64,000 nt of DNA from Pampus argenteus (GCA_036937835.1 CM072863.1:3476001-3540000); one strand, 5' to 3'. Numbered from the stretch's first letter, positions 31,601 through 44,869 are shown. A program made the numbers and translations. Notes: generated from the letters alone by a model not told the origin.

Positions 31601-34600
31601 ATGGACGTGAGCGCAGCCATGGAGAAGGTAAGACAAAGCTGGAGATCCTTATTTATAGATGACTTCTAGATTAACAACAGAAATGTGAAAGGTCAAAGGT
31701 CAGAGGGTCAAGGTGTTTATTACAGAAAGTGTATAAAACCAATGACCAAAATAATCATACACGCTGTCACTGTGTTATGTATTTATTGAATTCCTCTTTT
31801 TGCTGGGGACCCTCTGGAACACCCCAAAGACCTCTGGGGGTCCCCGCACCCCACTTTGAGAACCACTCCACATTTCTGCTCTGCTTCTTCTGTTTCCTTC
31901 GTTAGCGAAGCTGCAGAAAGTTAGAAAATCAGACTTAATTGCTGTTTTGTTTCGTTATTGAGTTACGGGTCAAGACTGTAGTCATGTTGTTTTATTTGTT
32001 AAAATAATCTAAAAATCGACGTTTTAAATCGACACAGAAGCTTTCAACGCGTACGGATGTTTTTAATTTTCATTTCAAGTAAAGAACGAGAAAAATATAA
32101 TATTTCTTATTATTTCTTAAATATTTCCTAAATATAATATTAAATATTTATTTTTTTTCCAACTATAAATGATGCAAAGATATTCCAGTAAAGACTCTGA
32201 ATATAGATACAGACCTGTAAATGTCTCCTTTAATTCATAACTGACCTCTAATTGGTCAGCTGATCCCTATAATCAAATCAAATCTCATTACCATTCAGAG
32301 CATTTACATCAACTGTAACTGTCTCTCTCTACAGACATTTCTTACAGTGGAGTTCACCTTCATCAGGTGTGACACCGGATCATGAGCTCAGTTTAATAAA
32401 ACACTGTGACTGCAGCTACACTGATGCACCATCAGCTTTTTTACTGATACTGATCAAACTATTAATCACACTTAACCCGAAGAACTCTGAGGGGGAAAAG
32501 TGTGTCTTAGCCGCCAAATCAATCTCCATAATGAACACACTAATAGTTTTTAAGATTCACTTGATAAACCATGATGAAGTTATGCAAAATAACATGTTGC
32601 TTTGTCCAGAGGTAATTTACTGCAACAGCACTCGAGGGACTGTTCGAGTCGATAAGAAAATAAGAAACAGCTGATTGACCGGTTGCTTCTTGGAGCTGCT
32701 GCAGAGCCTCCTAACGAACCAAATGAACTGAACGGATGTGATTTTACGGACTTTATTTCATCCTGCTGCCACTGATTTAGCTTGTTTTTACATGTATGTG
32801 CTGCAGTTAAAGATATTTTATCATCAGTTTGGTCACAAACATCTGATCCATGTACCTGATCCTCCTGTCTGCTCTGGCAGCCGCGTACCGTTTTGTCTCT
32901 GTTCCTGTAACTCGGCCCCTGGTTGTTCATCCAGAGGTCACATCAATCTGTGGACTGATAACCTGACGGATCAGTGACGGATCAGTGTCACCTGTCAGGG
33001 GGGGGGTTTGATCCCCTCGCCCTGATTTATACCCTGGAGCTGGAAAGACAGCCATCACTAGGATGGAAATAACTCCAAACACACAAACACAAAAGGGCTT
33101 CAGGAGAGACGGGAGGTACATCTGTAACCATAAAGTTATATATGTTTTTATCAGCATTATCAAACAGTCTTGATCTCAATGTCAGCTCATCTGCAGCATA
33201 TTATCCTGTTTTGTAGTAAATAGACGACAGCAGGAAGGTCTGGGCTCAAAGTCCGACTCAGCGCGTTAAACTCAGCAGGTTGACTTGCCCACTCTGTGAC
33301 CTCCAGCTCGTTATCTCACAATGTTTCCTGCAGTTTCCTTTTCACATAGCAGAGATGCTTTGAATTACTCAGCGTGGTTCAGCCGGGTTCGATCCACTTA
33401 CAACATACTCGCCTTATCGGGCTCCTAAATATAGAGCCGTTACACATTTCTGTCTTTCTGGAAAAAAAAAAAAAGCATTTCTAGTTTGGCTCATGTTTAG
33501 CAGATGTGCTCATTCGGATCAAACCAAGTGAAGGTCAAAATACGCACATACAGTAGAGAACCGTCAAACACGGCTTGTAATTATTATTTATTTATTCATT
33601 TTATCATTTATATTTTAGGCCAGCACTTTTTTTCTCCTCCAAATTAGCATTCAGTGTCATAATTCCACTTTTTTTTTAATCACAAAATCAACCAATCACA
33701 TCCAATCACATCCAATCACAGCCAATCACGTCGCCCTGTGTGTCGATGGCTTGTTTTTAAACCACATTTTCCAACTTGCTTCCATACTTTTCTTACGCTA
33801 TCTCTGTAGATTTGTCGTGTTTAAAGGAACCTCAGATGGCATCATGGACGCTGCAGGGTTAAAGTGGCGTCCATGAACGGCGACGCCCATGGTTTTCATC
33901 CATCTGGGAAACGCATAAAATATTTTCAAAAGAATTGTGGCGTGTGTACAAAGAAATGTCGTAAAAAAGTTGGTCGGTTTGAGAAATCCAACCCACAACA
34001 TTACCTCCATCATGTCAGCTGATTGGTGTTTTTTATATGGAGGAACTTTTGAGTCACATCTGCTCTTATTGTGGTTCATAAGCTCCTCCCATCAGAGTGA
34101 GTGTAGAGAGACAAGGTCATGATGTCACTTCCTGTCTGTTCCACTAGCTTCTGTAAGTCAATGCAGTGTGTGTGTGTGTGTGTGTGTGCGTGCGTGCGTG
34201 TGTGTGTGTGTTCCTGGAGTTTACTTTCCACATTCGAGATAAATCAGCATCAGAAGTTGGAGCCTTTTACGACTTTAACAGAGACGAAACAACAACACGT
34301 CTAAAATAACTTTGTGATATTTAACCCACAACGGTCAACACAAACATTTTTTAATTACTGTCTTTATCTAAACATCTGGAATAAACAACAAATCATATTG
34401 TTGGGAAATGCTCTGGATTTTTTTAGTTATTTATATTAACACAAATGTGGGATTTTGATGAGATTTTCATTCTTCTGGAGCAAAACCAGAAAGTTCAGGT
34501 TTCACTTCGACTCTCAGTAGTCACTGCTGACAATTGGGATTTAGTTTAGTGTACACTGCCTACCTTTTTTACAGGAAGAAAAGAAGAAAACAACACTAAA

Positions 34601-34899
34601 GTACTGTAAAGTTCGTCATCAACAGCAGAGTTTTAGTGAAATGTTCCTTTAAATCTGGTTTAATTTTGACAAAAAGACGTTTTTTCTCTTGACATCATGA
34701 GCTGTATGTGGTGACTGCTGACTGGTACCAGCTCAGTAACATAATAACAATAACAATAATAATAATAATAAACACACAGTCTCTGTCATGCATTGTATTC
34801 CAGAGGGATGTAATGAAGCTTATTTCTTCTTCAGCTGCTTCTATTCCGGCGGTCATCACTGTGACCTTTTCAACACGGGCTGATCAACAAAAGTCTCGT

Positions 34900-34938
<39 letters not shown>

Positions 34939-35700
34939 CACGTCTCTCATCCGTCCTCGCTCAGCGCTAATGACAGCTCGTCTCCCTCTCTCCTCTGATA
35001 GGTCAACTAACGATTATTTTCAGATTATTTTCTCAATTAAGTGATGAATTCTCTTTTCTCTCGATCAACTAATCGATAAATTGACTGATTTGTTGCAACA
35101 GTGCGACACAAGCCGAAGTCTCTTTGTGTCTTAATCTGAAAATGCTACATTGCCAAAAGTATGTGGACAGACCAGAAATGTTCAGATTGTAGTTTTAGTT
35201 TCGGTTTGTTCTTCCTGGTTTGGTTATTTGTTATTTCAGACAACAATGTGCTTCCAATCAACCAAGTCAACAACCGTTCCTGTTTCAACGTGACAGGTTT
35301 TCCCAGTTTGGTGTGTCCTTCACTGAGCTCTGACCTCAACACCTTTGGGATGGATGATGACCTGCGAGCCAGATCTTATTACACAACATCAGAGTTGGAC
35401 CTCACTGATTAGGAGCAAATCTCTGACATCTGATGGGGAGCCAGAATCCAGAAGAGTGGAGGCTGTTATAGCAACAGAGATATAACAATACAGCCCCACC
35501 CCTTCTATATATATATATATACAGTATATTATATGATAAGCTTGTTAATGCTTGCTGACAGTTGGACAGGTGGACAAGTCTGTCAGACAAATAGCAGCAG
35601 GTTGTTTCAGGGGAGCAGTAGTCGGGTGTCCTGCCAGAGACTTTAAAAACAGTCACAGTCAGTGATGTTGTTTCCTACACACACACACACACACACACAT

Positions 35701-35738
<38 letters not shown>

Positions 35739-36265
35739 TTTTACCCCAAACCCCATCCTTACTTACTTGCTTTTGAGCTTTCTATCACATCTCACAGGCT
35801 TCATCAGTTATGTCATGTGACCTCAGTAAAGCACATCAGTCACATGATAACAGGTAGTCGTGTGTAATCATGTGACCACAATAAAGCAAACTCTACAGGT
35901 TGATGAAAACCGTGAGATTTGGTTGAAAAGCTCCAGGGGAAAAAAAGTGTGGACCTTGAGATAAGATTTTATTTTATTTTTTTAACTTTTAATTACGTTA
36001 TTTAAAAATGTGGAAGACGACTGTAGCCTTGTTCTGTTCTTTTCTTTTCTTTTCTTTTCTTTTCTTTTTCTTTTTATACAAGATTTTCTTTTTAAAAGAT
36101 AAATTAGAGGCTTGACAGAAAAAACAAAAGAGAAGATCGAATTTAAAAAAAACAGACAAAAGGGCCGAAGAGTTTTAGAGCTGAAGCTGAAGAAAGTAGA
36201 GATAAAAGATATGTTGTCAGTACAATGATGATGATGTCACTGGGTGGACCAATGAGATCATCCAT

Positions 36266-36301
<36 letters not shown>

Positions 36302-37367
36302 AACTCCCTTTTCTTCCTCCCACACTCACTGACAAATGTTCAAAACAACAATTCTCACCTCACACCTCCTCACACGCATTCGCCATCATCGTCACTTCAG
36401 GCTGTCAGGAAGTGATTTTTAACTCGTAACGATGTTGTCGTTCGTTCATCTAATGACTTTGTTTTTTCAGAACAAAACTTCAGGTTTTCTATTTTTATCA
36501 AACTAACTGATGACGCGCTTGTTTAGTTTAGCTTTGGCTCAGTTCTTTGAAGTTAACTCAAAGTCCAAATACTGGCTTTTTTTTTTTTTCTTCAGATTTT
36601 TAATCAAATTTCTCGACTGAAAGCTCTGGAAACGCTAAAATACACTTTCCAAAGTCAAGAATAAACTCACCCGATGTTTAAGGTGTGGCGACAGGCAGCT
36701 GTATGAGACGTTCGAGTCTGACTCAAAATAATGTCACATAATAATAATGAAAAGACAAAATAATAAATTGAAATTTTAAGACAATCCTCTATCAGAAACA
36801 GGATTTCCCTAACTTGTCTCTGGAAGTCAGAGCGCTTTGGTTCCTGCTGAAGACGTAAATCTTTAAAAACGGATCATAGATATGTAGTTTCATACTTTTT
36901 TTTAAAGGCTCAGTCATTTCCTAAAACAGCTGGACACTGAAGGTTTTAAGCAATCATTACTCAAACAGGAGAAAATAGTGCATTTGTTAGGAACTATTTT
37001 CAGCGGTGGACTAATACACATTTTCTCCAGTGAGTATTTCAGCTGAACAGGACGCTGTTCAGTTTTTATTTTAGCGTATTTTATCTTTATCATTCACAAC
37101 TTTTCATCTGTTGTTTTCTTTCGCTGGATACTATATCTATACTTCCATCTTTGTTGTCAGCCTGTCGTGACCTCTGACCTTTGATGCAGTAGAAATGTAT
37201 GAATCTCACATAATCGGTTTGCTGCATTTTGTGTCTCCTCTCAGATGACTGTGAAGCAGAGTGCAGGAGGAGGAGGAGGAGAAGGAGGAGGTTCTGCAGT
37301 GTGTCTCGTATGTAAAGAGAGCTGCTCTGGATTTCAGCCACATTCTTGGAGGTAAAATGCTTCCCTG

Positions 37368-37398
<31 letters not shown>

Positions 37399-40260
37399 TC
37401 TCTTAAATCTTAAACCATATTTGTGTTTCGTCTCGTCTTCCATACTTTGTTCAGAAAAGCCTGCACGGCGTGCGGCTGCAGCACGGTCGACCACGCTCCC
37501 GGGAGTGATGTCGAAGACGACCAGCAGATGGGACGCCTGCTCGCAGACTCGCCCTGCTCCCATTTGACAGCGAAGGTCAAAGGAGGCGGCGGCCTTCGCA
37601 TGTACAAGAGGAACCGTATGATCGTGACCAATCCGGTGGTGTCACGCAAGGACCCGACCTTCAACACCACGACGTACGACTGGGCGCCGGCCGGCCTCAA
37701 CCAGAAACTGGTGAGGATGAGAGTGACGTACAGGAGGAGGCTGTAAATGTCTGTTTGATGTTACTTCTACTGTTAAACACCAGTAAGTTTTAGATTTAGC
37801 TTGATTTCTGCAGCCCTCTCTGTCTGTCGAACAGTCTGCACCGTCTGGTTTCCATTAAAAACAGACTGAAGACTGTTTCAGGTTTCACAGCCTATAATTA
37901 TGATGATGACAGTGATTATTGAGCACGGCGGCGCGGCGGGGGATTGTGGGACATTACTGTGGTTTAACTTGTAGAGACAAATCCTAGATCCAAGTCTGTT
38001 TCTCTCTCATCCACAAACACACACACTCATGTTTCCATCATTTCTTCTTAAAATTGAATGATTTATGTTATAGGGGCCTACTTTTTGTCTCTGAAATAAA
38101 GGCAAGTCACCACAATGCGATCCGTGTAGACATGTGACAACACGCGTGACCTTCAGTTTAACGCTTCTTCTTCTGCTTTTAAAAACGGTGCGACGCTGGA
38201 GTTGTGTTAGTGACAGTACTAGACTGTTAGTCACTATCTTATTCTGGTGCAATCATCCGACAAAAAAAACACAACAAGTACGTCACTGACACCTGAATGA
38301 TCAACTGCAACACAAACTCACAGAAAGTCTGAGTCACAATTTGGCTCCTGGATGTTTTTTTTCTTTGTTGAATTATGTCATCCGGTCATGTTTGTGAGAA
38401 GCAGCCGTCCACGCTGCAACGTGCTGATTTATCTACGTAGGAGAGAGTGTGATGAGGGAAAAACAACATGCCAAAATAAAGCAAATATGTATATGTGTGA
38501 TCCACATGTATCATGGACATATAAAGACAAATAACTTTATCTTTTCTTCGCTCAGTTTTTATTTTGTGATTCAGAGACGTAAGTGTGATAATTGTTTATA
38601 TAAATGTCAAACAGGATCCAAAAAAGCTTCGACTCGCTCATATCACTAAAAATGAGCAGTAATAAATACTTTAGCAATGAAGTTTCTATTTTAAACCTTA
38701 ACAATTGAGGGGAAAGAATCTGGTCTTTTTATGTAGATATGAAGTTTATGAAATGTTTTGGAGTTTTTCTTCTGGTAATATAGTCTAACACTATTCACGA
38801 AACACAGATATAAAATAAAGATCAAATGGTAAAAAAGTTTCTGTTCCCACGTTGATCATAAATAAGATGCAAAAAATCAGTTTTCAGTTTACTGTAAAAC
38901 ACAACTCTGACTAAAAAGTTTTAGATATATTACATATGCAGGTTTAGTGTATAACTTAAAAAATATAAAATATTAGTCAACATAAAGGACGCACAAACCT
39001 CTCTCTGCCTTTATGTTGTGATATTTTAAACTATAACCATAATGATGGTTTATCTGAAGGCATATAGAGCTACAGTAGGTCTGTATAATCATCATGGAGC
39101 CAGCTTTGTCCAATAATAGTGACTGCTGAAGACGGTGTGTAGCCGCTCCTGCTGACAGGAGGCTTCGGTAACACTCAACACACCACTGACGCTGAACTGA
39201 AATGTCCCATTATCTCCTTCAGGCCATGCAGTACATGGAGCTCATCCCAGAGAGTCAACGTACCGTCTCGGGGACAGAAGGAGCGTTGGAGCGACGCAGG
39301 CAGCTCCTCAGCCAGCTCCCAGCCTACGATCAGGACCCCATGAAGTGTCAGAGTCTGGCCAGTGAGGAGGAGGTACAGCGCTCTGCTCACGATTATCAAC
39401 AACACTACTTATGCACAATTAAACCTCCATTCTTGTTACAAGTTGACTCTGATCTCTTGCAGATTTCCTCTATGCTGCTGTTTGTGAAGCACTACAAGCA
39501 GGAGGTGCTGGGAGTCGGGGAGGTGGCGTTACCTGGTGAAGGTGACGCTCTGAAGGAAGCAGCCAATCAGAGGACAGCGAAGGAGGCCAAGGACCGCAGC
39601 AACAGTGACAAGAAGGAGTCTCTGGAGCATCAAGACCACGGCTCGGCCGGTAGCAACGCTGCCGGTTCCACTAACGGAACGGATGACGGCACCAAGACTG
39701 AACATGTAAGTGAATAAGACGCCTGATATCTTTTTATATTTAAATTTGTTTAAATATAAATTGTTCCATCTTTCACTTTTTATATCCCCCTCATCTCGTT
39801 GTCTTGTAGCGGTGTACTGGTTGCCATGGTGAGGTTGCTAAGGAGAGCCCAGCTGTATACGCCGAACGTGCAGGTTACCGTGGCGCCCTGTGGCATCCCA
39901 CCTGCTTCGTGTGTTCAGAGTGCGGCCAGGGATTGGTGGACTTGGTCTACTTCTGGTCCAATCAGAAGCTGTTCTGTGGACGACACTACTGTCAGACGGT
40001 GTGGCCACGGTGCTCAGGCTGTGACGAGGTGAGATGACATCACAGTAAACTTCCTTCCTGTTGACTTCCTGCAGCCATGTTTAATATCGGTTATGGGATG
40101 AACGAACCTTGACCTCCTCCTTGACCTCTGCCCTGGTTTCCTTCCTCAGCTGATCTTCTGTCAGTCTTTCCACACAGCAAACGATGGACGGACATGGCAT
40201 CGTCATCATTACTGCTGCTGGAAGTGCGGACAAAGCCTGGATACACCCTGTCAGCACTGA
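31601..40260 (+). CDS. lmcd1: LIM and cysteine-rich domains protein 1 (dyxin), 370 aa
   Basis: PET-LIM transcriptional cofactor of heart and skeletal muscle (represses GATA6, promotes calcineurin signalling in mammals). Exons: 31601-31627, 37245-37351, 37455-37710, 39223-39372, 39463-39705, 39810-40028, 40150-40260. Phases agree throughout. Order: Cys-rich N-terminus (CLVCKESCSGFQPHSWRKAC), PET domain (about 68-180: HLTAKVKGGGGLRMYKRNRM, YDWAPAGLNQKL, QYMELIPESQR, GALERRRQLLSQLPAYDQDP), a Ser/Asn/Lys linker, LIM1 (CTGCHGEVA to FCGRHYC) and a second LIM that begins CSGCDELIF but stops at CGQSLDTPCQH. Human LMCD1 is about 365 aa with two whole LIM domains. Here the last finger is cut short although total length is similar, because the linker is longer. 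Two LIMs rather than three separate it from testin and prickle. Poly(A) signals follow at 40278 and 40375. Confidence 0.92.
33691..33730 (+). promoter_or_regulatory. four CCAAT boxes at exact 10-bp spacing
   Basis: Four tandem units ACCAATCACA, TCCAATCACA, TCCAATCACA, GCCAATCACG, each carrying CCAAT, which is the core bound by NF-Y. The 10-bp period puts all four on the same face of the helix. It may be a short minisatellite rather than a selected element. Confidence 0.4.
35015..35102. repeat. ATCGATTA-type dispersed repeat
   Basis: GTCAACTAACGATTATTTTCAGATTATTTTCTCAATTAAG and ATCAACTAATCGATAAATTGACTG are inverted relatives of each other, and resemble fragments at 21717-21790, 27087-27135 and 44680-44702. 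I recall this as a common AT-rich fish repeat. Confidence 0.5.
35142..35480 (+). mobile_element. internally deleted Tc1-like transposon relic
   Basis: Begins CATTGCCAAAAGTATGTGGACA, the terminal sequence of a common fish Tc1-like repeat. Later sequence translates as SSDLNTFGMDDDLRARS ... TSELDLTD and then, after gaps, AGAAGAGTGGAGGCTGTTATAGC. This follows the C-terminal DLNPIEHLWDEL region and the EEAVIA-type end of Tc1 transposases. Most of the transposase is missing and the frame is broken. It is a dead copy. Confidence 0.65.
36024..36070. repeat. (CTTTT)n microsatellite
   Basis: About eight TTTTC units in lmcd1 intron 1. Confidence 0.9.
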
Positions 40261-40277
40261 CACACGCAATATAATAT

Positions 40278-40283
40278 AATAAA
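40278..40283 (+). terminator. lmcd1 poly(A) signal
   Basis: AATAAA 18 bp after the stop codon, with a second AATAAA at 40375-40380. If the first is used the 3' UTR is extremely short, so the second is the more likely site. Confidence 0.45.
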
Positions 40284-42487
40284 TGCAATATGTTTTTAGC
40301 ACTGCTCGGAAAAAGAAAAAATGACTGAATTTGAATTTTACAATTGATTTTGATTGGTTAGATTTGATAAGAGAAATAAACAATGGCTAAATAATAAATT
40401 AGTAGCTGTCTGTTTTTTAAATATATGTTAAGCAGACATTTAAATACGGTATTATTCTACAAAGAAAAAATGTCTAGTTGATTTAACAAAATTACAAAAA
40501 TACTTAGATGACATCGAAGTACTTGTTCAGTTGATCCTGCTAGTGTTTCAAGTACTTGAGGAAATGTTTAGTTGACACATTAGTGTTTAAAGTACTTTAA
40601 GAAACATTTGGTGGATTTAGTAGCACTTAAAGTACTGACAGTGACGTGAAGCAGATGTTCTGCAGCATTTCAGATACAAACAGCAGCTTCGTACGGAGAA
40701 CCAAACCTGACATTTTAGGAAACAAATGAAAAAATAAGATGCATAAATTAAAATGAAAAAAAAGGAACGTATATAAATTTTACAGAACAATCTCAACTCA
40801 CTAGCTTGTTCAGGAGCTTTCGACCATGTTTTAGATATTAGATATTATTTATTTCACTGTCCCCTCCTAAAAAACAGGCCAAAGACCAGAAAAGGTTGAT
40901 AAAATCTAATTTAACCCTCAAGGTTTACTTTGTACTGTCACAGATTGTGTATTTATATAAAATAAATGCTGCTTTGGGGAAAATATTTTGTTTTTATCTA
41001 TGAAAATATTATTTTTTTAATATAGATATTGTGACTCAAGTGAACATTTTTATTTTGAACATTAAAATTTTTTAATCTAACCTTTAATTTTGCGTATCCT
41101 TAATATCAAAATATTGAAGGAAAACTGAACTAATTAATTTCTAAAATGTCAGGTATGAATCTGTGCAGATTTGTGTTTCACTTGTTAAAATTTATTTAAG
41201 GTCGAAATAATCGGTTGAATTTTAAACTGGACAGGACGAAGGCTGGAAAAAGCATTTCACAAATTAATTAATTACTCTGCTGGATTTTTTTATGTTCTTT
41301 TTTTTTTTGCTATATTTCAACTGTCTGCCATTTAATGCCCACTATTTACATTGGGTTGTGTGTTTATTGTATGAATTATACATAGAAATGTAGGGTTTTA
41401 CCAACCATTGACAACTTTTTCTTCATTTTCTTTAATTTTCATTCATGTTATTTCAGTCAAACTGCAGTTTCATTTTGCATTTAACCTCTTTTTTAATGAT
41501 ACTGTATCTGCTGCTGCTGCTAAAATGCTGCTTTATGCTATTATATTTCTGATAAAGTTTTGTATTTTGATAGAAGACTAAAAAAATGTTCGTGTGTCAA
41601 CCAAAAGGGAGAAAAAAAACAAGGTTAAAGTTGTTTAAAGGTTAAACTGCAAATTATTCTTGCTAACTCCCTAAAAACTGACAAGCTAGCTACAAATTAG
41701 ACGTCTACGTTTCACAGAAGCTAGCTAGCTAGCTTTGCTATGAAACACAAATTCACCAGTACAATCATCATAACTATCAGTAACAATCATTACAATCAAT
41801 AACTGAAATATCAGCAGGTGATTTTCATCCTTCAATTACTTTTTTATTTTATTATTATTATTGCTGCTAACAAAACGCTAAGTGTTTAGAAACAAGGATA
41901 ATATTAGTAAGCTAGCACTGTTTTTTATTATGTGATTAGCGATTTAGCTACATGCTACATGTATGTATACAACAACAATGTTATCTGGCAAAATATAGTA
42001 GAATATTGAAATATCAGATTAAATATTAATATTGGTTTAATCTCTGTGTTTCCTGTACAGTGTAGCTTTAGCTTGATGTAAACCAAAAACTGTAAGCGTG
42101 GGGAAACTGTGAGGCTAATTCAGTCAAATATGAAGTAATACTAGAAGTTTAAATTTAAAAATAAATGTATAGAAAAGAGATTAAATGATCGTCGTCTGGT
42201 TATTTGTTATAGTGTGTAGACCAGAAACTGGCAGCTCCCCGCATGCAACGTATTATTGAATAGCTAAAGTGATACTGAAACTGTAGCTCATGATTTAAAT
42301 TAATGAGTTTGATGTGTTAAATATCTTTATTAAAAGTAGTAAAAGTTTTAAAAATGATGTTTGTGCTGATCATGTTTTGATTGTCTGTTGGATTGAATTA
42401 AAGTTGCTTCTGATTGAACAACCTGTTCTCCATCAGAGAGACTTATTACCGAATGGATGGCTGTGATTTACATACTTCTGATACAGT

Positions 42488-42700
42488 TTAAAGGACGGGT
42501 TCACAATTTTCAGTTGCCTAAATGAACACTGAAATAGGTTTAAATAGTGATGGGGGGGACAAAAAGTTTATCTGAAGCTAATATGAAGCTTCAACTGTCC
42601 AAATTAGTGAAATGAAATGCCAAAGTCCCTCTTTTTGGTACCATAATTTATGTGCAGCTCAACAGGAAGATAAACTTTTAAATTGCATTTTGCACAAAAT
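42488..42700. repeat. dispersed fish repeat copy (AAAGGACGGGTTCACA type)
   Basis: Carries TTTAAAGGACGGGTTCACA, TGAACACTGAAATAGG, GTTTATCTGAAGCTAATATG, CAAAGTCCCTCTTTTTGG and GCAGCTCAACAGGAAG. This is the most complete of three related copies in the window (others at 4400-4640 and 9050-9225). Family name unknown to me. Confidence 0.6.
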
Positions 42701-44214
42701 TACCACGAGGACACACGAGGAGTTAGGAAATATACAACGAATGAATAAAATGCATAACATGACCGTGAAGATCTAACTCGTCATTTGAAGAAAAAGAACA
42801 AAAAAGAAACTATTTTAGGTAGTTTTGTGTGCATGTGTGTGTGTGTGTGCGTGTGTGTGTGCGTGTGTGTGTGTGCACGCTGACCTACTGCCAGCAGGAA
42901 TGTGAAGTATTTATTTCTGTGGTTTCTCGGCCAACGTTCTTGGACCGTCGCGTCACCCCTGACAGCCGCTTCCGAAAACCATGACAGAAAAACCAGATTA
43001 GGATATTTTTAGTCCCGAACGGAGACAAATGGATTTAATTTGAGGCGTTTTATGGTTCGGTTTACAAAGGATCTGCAAGACAAAGTTTTTTACACAGATT
43101 ATCTAAGATTATTAGGCCTAATAAAGGGATTGTTAAAACATTTAATATTATTCTGCATTCAAAGTCTCGTTGTTTTTCTGTCCGGTTGACTAAAAAGGTA
43201 AAAGTCACATCCTGATATTAATAAAAGCTTAACATGACCTCCTGTGTCATAAAACTGCTCTAACTCTACCAGAAAGGCGTGTGTCTGTGTGGGATCTCAT
43301 TACTCACAGTAAGAAGCTGATTAAAGCAATATGTTCTTTTAACGTTTCCATTGTGTTGTTGTTGGTCTGTTTGTAGTTGAGATTTACAGATGCTGCTGCC
43401 TGAAGTCCGTTATGGACAGGAAGAGTGAATCAAAACAGTTTCAATGTACACATGAGCATGTGAGCAAAGACACACTTGAAAAAACGTGAACTTAACCTTT
43501 AACCTTAAGGCCATTAAACCATGTATATAGAGATGGATGTAGCGAGTCGGTTTGAAGCCCAGACTTGCTGCTTATGGTCGCCGCCATCTTTAAGATAAGA
43601 CGTGCAGGATGTTGCATTTCACGCTACCTCAGAGCTCAACAAATGCTAGCTCACCTGGGCATACGTTAGTTATTCTAGCTAAATTGGGCTAACAGAGCAG
43701 GTATCGTAATCAAGTAATTTTATATATAGTGAAACATTGCGACTTGCAGGTGAGCCAGCTGTCAATCACAGCTGTCAATCAACACGCACATGGGGGGTAT
43801 TTTTGCATTTTTGTTTTCGGGAGTTGCCACTTTATTAAACCAAATTCATTCAGGGTTATTTACAATCAATCATTATCATCCCAGATTATATCTGTGCAAA
43901 TTAGATAGAAGATAAAGAGACAAAACTGTCAGCAAACTAAGTGTAAACTAAGCGTCCACCACAGCTCAACATGGAAACACAAAGAGGGAGTCTGATGCTG
44001 AAAAGACTGTAAATGTGTCACATATACACTTAATATGACTGAAAAATTGTGAAACTGTCCTTTAACACTGTGGCCTGTAGCTGTGAAGCGGATGGATACA
44101 TAAAACACACCTGAGGTGGTGGCGCCCTCATGTGGAGGCGCTTGGTACACATATTTCTGTTATTTACGACAGTACCTGAATGCAGCACGGCCCTCCACAT
44201 TGTACTTTCTCTTT

Positions 44215-44326
44215 AAGTGCAGATGAAAGGCTGTTTGGGTGAAAGAGGAGGAGGAGGAAGAGGAGAAGGAGGAGCAGGAGCGGACTGAAAGGAGGCCATC
44301 CGTCGGTGCCAGATCGAAGAGGACAG
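44215..44326 (+). promoter_or_regulatory. probable non-coding first exon of abhd6
   Basis: A purine-rich segment ending GAGGACAG followed by the strong donor GTAAGG at 44327. It can splice to the acceptor TTTTCACAG at 45170, eight bases before the abhd6 ATG. Inferred from splice signals only. Confidence 0.45.
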
Positions 44327-44544
44327 GTAAGGTTTCTCCTGTTCAGGTGATTAACAGGTTATAATGAACCTGATTCACGTGTCTTTACTGAATCAGCTGA
44401 CTGTCAGTGTGTTTATGTAACTACAGTCTCTGGTATGAGGCTGCGGGCTGACTGTAGTTATATGAAAGGGTGTTTTCCGTTTTCCGGTGACAGTTGCAAC
44501 TTCCACTAACTTTCTTAATCTTTCAGTCAGCTGACACGGTCTTC

Positions 44545-44587
<43 letters not shown>

Positions 44588-44869
44588 ATACTGTGTATAT
44601 ATATATAAATGTTATTATATTTGCAATAAATAGCGTGCACATAGCACATTAAGACTATATTATTAATAACATGAATTATGCAATGATTAGTCGATTAATC
44701 GTTTGGAGTCATTTGTTTAGTTTGATTGGTCTTAAAGTGGTATTAATCTGAATATGTTTATGTTATAAAGGGTTTGATTAGGACACAGGTCATTGTACAT
44801 TTAACATAGATATCTGACATCACAACATAACATAATATTCCCTCTTTATATCACTTTGGGAACATATCC

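Larger units (their letters stand above)
31628..37244. other. lmcd1 intron 1
   Basis: A 5.6-kb intron with no coding exon recognised. It contains tandem CCAATCACAT units (33691-33730), GT tracts (34164-34212, 36269-36298), CA tracts (34903-34935, 35677-35738), a TA run (about 35507-35522), a CTTTT run (about 36027-36070), an ATCGATTA-type repeat (35015-35102), a Tc1-like relic (35142-35480) and a GGGGTCCCCGCACCCC repeat-like block near 31803-31870. Confidence 0.55.

Noticed and set aside
35161..35412. An 83-codon frame as a small gene
   Set aside because: Its end encodes a degenerate Tc1 transposase C-terminus within an internally deleted repeat.
37090..37700. Minus-strand frames opposite lmcd1 exons 2 and 3
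   Set aside because: Antisense shadows. The plus-strand exons join in phase to a PET-LIM protein.
41733..41755. TAGCTAGC palindromic run as a regulatory palindrome
   Set aside because: Low-complexity tetranucleotide repeat; similar TTAGC runs occur at 26360-26530 and 49440-49505.
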